Source: Candidatus Aminicenantota bacterium
Lineage (GTDB): Bacteria; Acidobacteriota; Aminicenantia; Aminicenantales; UBA8522
Length of the DNA stretch: 10,846 nucleotides
Assembly (NCBI GenBank): GCA_003524335.1
Contig: DQHV01000312.1
Coordinates: 11,699-22,544, forward strand
Reading direction: 5' to 3'
The notes under the pieces are model-generated. The model saw nothing but the letters and a program-made list of their open reading frames with translations, made no database searches and was not told where the DNA came from. The stretch's first letter is position 1. The number at the start of each line of letters is the position of its first letter. The translations under genes and the position numbers were made by a program. Shown piece after piece: positions 6,840 to 10,846 of the stretch.

Positions 6840-6899
6840 ATGATAGCATGCCCCGTTAGGAATTTTTCGGGACGTGGATTGTATAAATAGATAAGGAGG
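6839..6899 (+). promoter_or_regulatory. Upstream region of the DUF885 gene: candidate -10 elements and strong ribosome site
   Basis: Two -10-like hexamers are present: TATGAT (6839-6844) with a poor -35 TCTCTT 17 bp upstream (6816-6821), and TATAAA (6882-6887), also without a good -35. A strong AAGGAGG (6893-6899) lies five bases before the ATG at 6905 and fixes that start. TATAAA would place the transcript start within the ribosome site, so TATGAT is the more sensible promoter. In contrast to the epimerase and fabH genes, this gene has a classical leader. Confidence 0.4.
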
Positions 6900-6904
6900 C
6901 CTCC

Positions 6905-8680
6905 ATGCGAAAAACGACCGCTCCTATCATCCTTTTCATCTTCGCTTTTGCATTCCTGGGCCTGGGTCTTCTCCTCTCCCAGCAAAACCAGGAAGAAGCT
7001 AAGTTTCAGAAGGTGATGGACGCCTATCTCGATGCCTACTGGAAATTCTACCCGACTGCTGCCACAGTGGCCGGCTTTCACAAATACGATGACAAGCTCG
7101 AAGACCTGAGTGAGAAGAACATCGAAAAGCATCACGAAGAGCTGGACCTGTTCAGCCAGGATATGGTGACCAAGGCGGACAAGACCAGACTCGCTGCTGA
7201 TTCCCAGATCGACTACGACATCCTGAGAAACGCCCTGGACCTGGAGTTGATGCGCCATGAGAACCTTCTCCCCTGGCAGTACAACCCCATTTTTTATAAC
7301 CAGATCTTCATGAACAGCCTCAAGAGCCTGCTGACCAAGGGGATCGGTCCCCTTGACGCCCGGATGAAGGGGGCGAGCGAAAGGGCCAAGGCTCTTCCAG
7401 GTCTGGTTAAGCAGGCCAAGGCCAACCTCCAGACCCCACCCCAGATTTACACCGAAACGGCCATCAAGCAGTTTCCCGGAATCATGGACTTCTATAAGGT
7501 CGAGGTGCCCAAGCTCATCGAACCGGCGCCGGCCGAGATGAAGTCCCGGTTCCAAGCCGAATGGACCAAGGCCGTCGCCGCCCTGGAAGATTACCAGTCG
7601 TTCCTTCAAACTCAGCTTCTGCCCAAGTCCACGGGCAACTTCCGGCTCGGCGAGCAGGCCCATTCCCGGCTTCTCACCCTGACCAGCGAGTTCAGCATTC
7701 CTGCCCAGGAGCTGGTGGCCCGGGCCAAGGCCGATTCCAGCAACATACGGAATGCAATGGGCCTCGTCTGCCTCCCCTATTATAAAATTATGTATCCCAA
7801 TATTAATGCGGATCAGCTAGCCGCGCAGAAGGGATCCGATCAGGCACTGAGCATCATCATCCAGGGAGTGCTGGATAAGCTTAAGGTTGAGCACCCCAAA
7901 AAGGAAGAATTTGTCGCAGAAGCCAAAAAAACCGCCGAATCTATCAAGGGCTTTATTGCCGAGAAACAGCTCGTTGAGCTGCCCGAGGTTAACCTCCCTA
8001 TAGAAACAATGCCCGCCGGCGAGCGAGGGCTCGGCATGACCCGCCTCCTGGCTCCTGCCATCTATGAAACGGATGGCGCCTTCAGTATTGAGGTGGCGCC
8101 CTTGCCTGATGAATGGACGCCTGAACAAGCCGAGCTTTTTCTTGAAGAGTACAATCGGTACTATACACCATTCTGGACCGTCCGCAACATTTATCCGGGT
8201 TCCTTTGTCCCGATGTTTTACACCCAGAAATCCGGCACCCTGATGCGGAAATTGTATCCCAACATGCCGCTGGTCAAAGGCTGGCCTGTTTGTCTAGAGG
8301 AGATGCTGATTTACGGAGGATTCGGCAATTACGCCCTCCGGTTCCGGCTTAACCAGCTCAAGTCCCAGCTCAAGATCGTCATAGACTTCCAGCTCGAGCT
8401 CAACATACATCAGGGCGGGATGACCAAAGAGCAGGCGATTCAATATATGACTCGCGTCGGGTTCCAGTCGGAAGTCGAGGCCCAACAAAATTGGAACCGC
8501 ATCCTGCTCAACCCTTGCGATGCAGCCTATCCATACATCGGCATCCAGGAGATCTGGGACATAGAGAAGGACTACAAGAAGATGAAGGGCGAAGCGTTCA
8601 GCCAGAAAGAATTCCTGCAGAAGCTGCTGAGCAACGGTGCGCTGCCCATCCGCCACCTGAAGGCCAAGCTCGCCCAATAA
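6905..8680 (+). CDS. Exported DUF885 family protein lacking the peptidase metal motif (likely pseudoenzyme)
   Basis: The 591-residue product starts with a hydrophobic signal or anchor (about 1-26). The body is rich in helices and follows the DUF885 pattern: an N-terminal segment with AYWKFYPTAATVAGFHKYDD (41-60), a central ALPGLVKQAKANL near 165 and a C-terminal FLQKLLSNGALPI. Active DUF885 proteins carry a zinc-binding HExxPGHxxQ motif after a segment like FLEEYNRY. Here that site reads RNIYPGSFVP (Arg427 to Pro436), so both His residues and the Glu are gone while the PG turn is kept. The later EGWALYAE-type motif reads KGWPVCLEE (458-466). The frame is intact over its whole length, so this is not a decaying gene but probably a protein with a binding or scaffolding role. 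It is probably co-transcribed with the tatD-like gene 31 bp downstream. Family call by pattern; catalytic loss is seen directly. Confidence 0.8.
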   Translation: MRKTTAPIILFIFAFAFLGLGLLLSQQNQEEAKFQKVMDAYLDAYWKFYPTAATVAGFHKYDDKLEDLSEKNIEKHHEELDLFSQDMVTKADKTRLAADSQIDYDILRNALDLELMRHENLLPWQYNPIFYNQIFMNSLKSLLTKGIGPLDARMKGASERAKALPGLVKQAKANLQTPPQIYTETAIKQFPGIMDFYKVEVPKLIEPAPAEMKSRFQAEWTKAVAALEDYQSFLQTQLLPKSTGNFRLGEQAHSRLLTLTSEFSIPAQELVARAKADSSNIRNAMGLVCLPYYKIMYPNINADQLAAQKGSDQALSIIIQGVLDKLKVEHPKKEEFVAEAKKTAESIKGFIAEKQLVELPEVNLPIETMPAGERGLGMTRLLAPAIYETDGAFSIEVAPLPDEWTPEQAELFLEEYNRYYTPFWTVRNIYPGSFVPMFYTQKSGTLMRKLYPNMPLVKGWPVCLEEMLIYGGFGNYALRFRLNQLKSQLKIVIDFQLELNIHQGGMTKEQAIQYMTRVGFQSEVEAQQNWNRILLNPCDAAYPYIGIQEIWDIEKDYKKMKGEAFSQKEFLQKLLSNGALPIRHLKAKLAQ

Positions 8681-8697
8681 AAGGACTGCTCCGACTC

Positions 8698-8714
8698 GCC
8701 GGAGGCCGGCCGTG
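8698..8714 (+). promoter_or_regulatory. Ribosome site GGAGG inside a small hairpin, favouring GTG start of the TatD-like gene
   Basis: GGAGG (8701-8705) is six bases before the GTG at 8712. GCCGG (8698-8702) can pair with CCGGC (8706-8710) over an AGG loop, so part of the ribosome site would be in the stem. The competing ATG at 8742 has only GGGGAG fifteen bases upstream, though it matches the usual family N-terminus better. Confidence 0.4.
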
Positions 8715-9518
8715 GTCTCCGGGGAGAAAGACCGTTTCTTCATGGAAATCGCCGACTCCCATGCCCACCTGGACATGGCCGAGTTCGACCCGGACCGCGA
8801 GGAGGTGGTGCGGCGGGCTTTGGCCGGCGGCGTCAAAGCTCTGCTTTGCCCTGTCGACCTGACGGCTCCGGAGAGCCTTTCCCGAATTCTCCAGCTTAAG
8901 CAGGAATTCTCCTGGATCTCGGCCGCGGCCGGAATCCATCCCCACCAGGCCAAGGACTTCTCCCCGTCCCATTTTGAAGCGATCCGCCGATTGGCGCGGG
9001 CAGGCAAGATCGCGGCGGTCGGGGAGATCGGAATAGACCACCACTACAACTACTCCCCTCCTCCGCTCCAGGCCGAGGTCTTTCGAGCTCAGCTCCGTCT
9101 GGCCCAGGAGTTGGAGCTTCCCGTCGTCGTCCACAGCCGGGCCGCAGGAAAGGAGATCCTGGCGGCAATTGAGGAGGAAAAGTTCAGCTGCGGAGGCGTG
9201 CTCCATTGCTTCACCGAGGACCGGGAGACCGCCGAACGAATGGTCGGGCTGGGCTTTCTCGTTTCCTTTTCAGGGATCCTGACCTACCCCAACGCGCAGA
9301 GCCTCAGGGAGATCGCGGCTGGTCTTCCGCTAGAAAAAATCCTTGTCGAAACCGACTCGCCCTATCTCGTGCCTCAGCCGCTGCGCGGCGCTACGAAGAG
9401 GAATGAGCCCCTTTTCGTCATCGAAACGGCCAAGCTCTTGGCAGAGCTCAAAGGTATGGCTCTGGAGGAGATGGCCTCTATCACTCTGCGCAACTATCGC
9501 ACGGCCTTCAGGGTTTGA
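8712..9518 (+). CDS. TatD family metal-dependent hydrolase (putative 3'-5' DNase)
   Basis: TatD proteins are cytosolic TIM-barrel metal hydrolases with reported DNase and peptide-quality-control activities. In the 268-residue product all expected ligands are visible: His17 and His19 in DSHAHLD, Glu105 in GEIGID, His141 in VVHSR, His165 in LHCF, and Asp215 in ETDSPYL. The segment PQPLRGATKRNEP (221-233) is the usual C-terminal signature. The GTG start at 8712 is favoured by GGAGG; the ATG at 8742 would give 258 residues starting MEIADSHAHLD, which is closer to relatives. It follows the DUF885 gene by 31 bp without a terminator. Its end overlaps the convergent methyltransferase gene by 11 bp. 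It resembles the YcfH/YabD subgroup, but the exact orthologue cannot be fixed. Confidence 0.9.
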   Translation: MVSGEKDRFFMEIADSHAHLDMAEFDPDREEVVRRALAGGVKALLCPVDLTAPESLSRILQLKQEFSWISAAAGIHPHQAKDFSPSHFEAIRRLARAGKIAAVGEIGIDHHYNYSPPPLQAEVFRAQLRLAQELELPVVVHSRAAGKEILAAIEEEKFSCGGVLHCFTEDRETAERMVGLGFLVSFSGILTYPNAQSLREIAAGLPLEKILVETDSPYLVPQPLRGATKRNEPLFVIETAKLLAELKGMALEEMASITLRNYRTAFRV

Positions 9519-10846
9519 TCGAGGCGATAATCCGGCGGAGCTCCTGTTCGAGTTCGGGGTTGAGCGGGGCAGGCCGGTGAGTTTCGAGAATGCTCTTGGC
9601 CTTATCCAGAGCCCAGTCCGGCGCACCGTCCCTCTTTTTTTCCCAGACGCTCCACGGCCGGCGATCCAGGAAGGAATTCAGCCAGAGCTCCCGCATATGC
9701 TTTTTGGTATGGCCGTGGGTCAGGAAGGTCCCCCCCGGTCCGACCTCCCGAATAGCTTCGACGGCCAACGTTTCCTCATTGACGGCGATCCCCTCTAATA
9801 CCTTGGCGATGATCCCGAAGATTTCACAGTCCATGATCATCTGGGCGAACGACCAGACCGTGCTCCCGTTCAACAGACCTACCCCTAGGAGCATGTCCGA
9901 CCTGGCCATTGATGACATGAAAGTGGACAGGGAATTCTCCAGACCGGCCTGCCAGTTCGGCTCCTTAGCTCCGGTGGCAAAGGACCCCATCGACAGCGGG
10001 ACGCGGTAAAAATCGGCCAGTCGATTGGTGGCCGCGCCGAAAAGAAAATCCTCGGGGCCTCCCCCCGTGTAGGCGCCCGTCCTAAGGTCCATCACCGTCT
10101 GCGCCGCCGCATAAAAAACGGGCGCGCCCGGATAGGCGAGCTCGATGAGCGCCAGGCCGCTCAGCACTTCCGCGTTGGCCACCACGAGGTTCCCGGCCAG
10201 GGTCGCCGGCGCTGAAGAAGCGCCCGAGGCCATACTCATGAAACCCACAGGGAGGCCGAATTCCGCTCCGACCAGGGCCGCGTCGAGGCTCCCGCCATCA
10301 TGGGCCAGCGGAGAGATCGTGCACTCCATGATCGAGAGCAACGGACGCTTCCGGAGGGCGTCCTTTCCGCCGGCGAGCACGGCGGCCATCTCCGCAGCGG
10401 CGCGGGCTTCAGAACCCGAATAGATGCTTTCCGTCTGCACATGCTTCGTCGAGTTCTTCCAGATGGCCAGGAGCTCGTGGAGGCCGCGCGATTCGGGCGG
10501 ACAGTCCTGGGCCGAGACAGGGACCCAGTGAAAAGCCACTTCGTCGAGACAATCGGCAACGCGGGCGATGTCTTCCACATCATGGAGGACCGACCGGCGC
10601 CGTTCCCCGGTGCGGATGTCAATGACTTCAACCCCGCAGCCGTCTGTTCCGACATAGACATGGTTTCCGTCGAGCGGGAGGTCCAGGGCGGGGTTGCGGG
10701 CCGCCAGGGTGTAGACGGGTGGAGCCTTCCGGATGGCCTCTTCGATCAGCCGCCCGGGAGCGCGGACGACCATCGAGCCGGCGTCCACCTCGGCTCCATG
10801 GGACCTCCAGATATCCAGAGCCCTTGGCGAAGGGAATCTGACGCGA
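9508..10846 (-). CDS. MttB family (trimethylamine methyltransferase-like) corrinoid methyltransferase, N-terminus outside window
   Basis: The frame is open from the right edge to a TGA at 9510-9508, giving 445 residues, so perhaps 30-60 N-terminal residues are missing. A GTG at 10788 is internal: the residues before it (ALDIWRSHGAEVD) continue the family pattern. MttB-type features are LIEEAIRKAPPVYTLAARNP near the visible N-terminus, HDVEDIARVADCLD, STKHVQTESIYSGSEARAAA, the glycine-rich GGGPEDFLFGAATNRLADFY, QAGLENSLSTF, and a C-terminal EVGPGGTFLTHGHTKKHMRE. These proteins form a TIM barrel and move a methyl group from a quaternary or tertiary amine to a corrinoid protein. No in-frame TAG is seen in the visible part, so it belongs to the pyrrolysine-free majority, whose known members use glycine betaine, proline betaine, carnitine or similar. 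The substrate here is unknown, and no corrinoid protein gene is visible in the window. Confidence 0.88.
   Translation of the reverse strand, partial: RVRFPSPRALDIWRSHGAEVDAGSMVVRAPGRLIEEAIRKAPPVYTLAARNPALDLPLDGNHVYVGTDGCGVEVIDIRTGERRRSVLHDVEDIARVADCLDEVAFHWVPVSAQDCPPESRGLHELLAIWKNSTKHVQTESIYSGSEARAAAEMAAVLAGGKDALRKRPLLSIMECTISPLAHDGGSLDAALVGAEFGLPVGFMSMASGASSAPATLAGNLVVANAEVLSGLALIELAYPGAPVFYAAAQTVMDLRTGAYTGGGPEDFLFGAATNRLADFYRVPLSMGSFATGAKEPNWQAGLENSLSTFMSSMARSDMLLGVGLLNGSTVWSFAQMIMDCEIFGIIAKVLEGIAVNEETLAVEAIREVGPGGTFLTHGHTKKHMRELWLNSFLDRRPWSVWEKKRDGAPDWALDKAKSILETHRPAPLNPELEQELRRIIASIKP

Noticed and set aside
6773..7663. Minus-strand open frame (296 codons) opposite the start of the DUF885 gene
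   Set aside because: Leu/Gly/Val-rich shadow of a signal-bearing gene with AAGGAGG; no independent support.
8598..9206. Minus-strand open frame (202 codons) opposite the TatD-like gene
   Set aside because: All TatD metal ligands lie on the plus strand; the antisense frame shows no motif.
1..10846. Search for CRISPR, tRNA/rRNA, insertion sequences and long direct or inverted repeats
   Set aside because: None were seen by eye; genes cover almost the entire window, with the largest non-coding gap about 120 bp (5683-5804).

Overview
This 10.8 kb window is ordinary-looking, tightly packed bacterial chromosome with no mobile elements, CRISPR, tRNA or rRNA. It is GC-rich with mostly Gram-negative-style content: many exported proteins, a DsbD-alpha-like periplasmic domain and a type II fatty acid synthesis enzyme. 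The combination of a secreted S55 (SpoIVB-like) protease paired with a beta-propeller protein, a DUF885 protein and a pyrrolysine-free MttB-family methyltransferase suggests Acidobacteriota, perhaps Candidatus Aminicenantes. That assignment is an inference from gene content and is only moderately secure.

Layout from left to right. Positions 1-150 (+) hold the end of elongation factor P. A two-gene minus-strand operon follows, transcribed from about 4216 down to 154. It encodes an exported S55-type serine protease whose two half-domains appear in swapped order, then an exported 723-residue beta-propeller/beta-sandwich protein. The ribosome site of the second gene overlaps the stop codon of the first. 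A plus-strand SDR epimerase/dehydratase (4229-5194) diverges from the protease gene with only 12 bp between the ATG codons. A small exported DsbD-alpha-like protein (5200-5682, minus) diverges from fabH (5805-6806, plus). Next come a DUF885 family protein with a destroyed metal site (6905-8680, plus) and a TatD-type metal-dependent hydrolase (8712-9518, plus), probably on one transcript. The right end holds a partial MttB-like corrinoid methyltransferase on the minus strand, overlapping the tatD-like gene tail to tail by 11 bp.

How the genes work together. The S55 protease and the propeller protein are the best candidates for a joint function in the cell envelope. The rest are single-gene units with household or unknown roles: translation (EF-P), fatty acid initiation (FabH), nuclease/hydrolase (TatD) and one-carbon transfer (MttB-like). 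Regulatory reading of the two divergent gaps shows good sigma70-type promoters. The epimerase and fabH promoters lie so close to the start codons that their mRNAs should be leaderless or nearly so.

No clear multi-gene novel system is visible. The most interesting points are the swapped S55 protease with its propeller partner, a possible ATT start codon for that protease, the apparently dead DUF885 protein, and the leaderless promoter arrangement.
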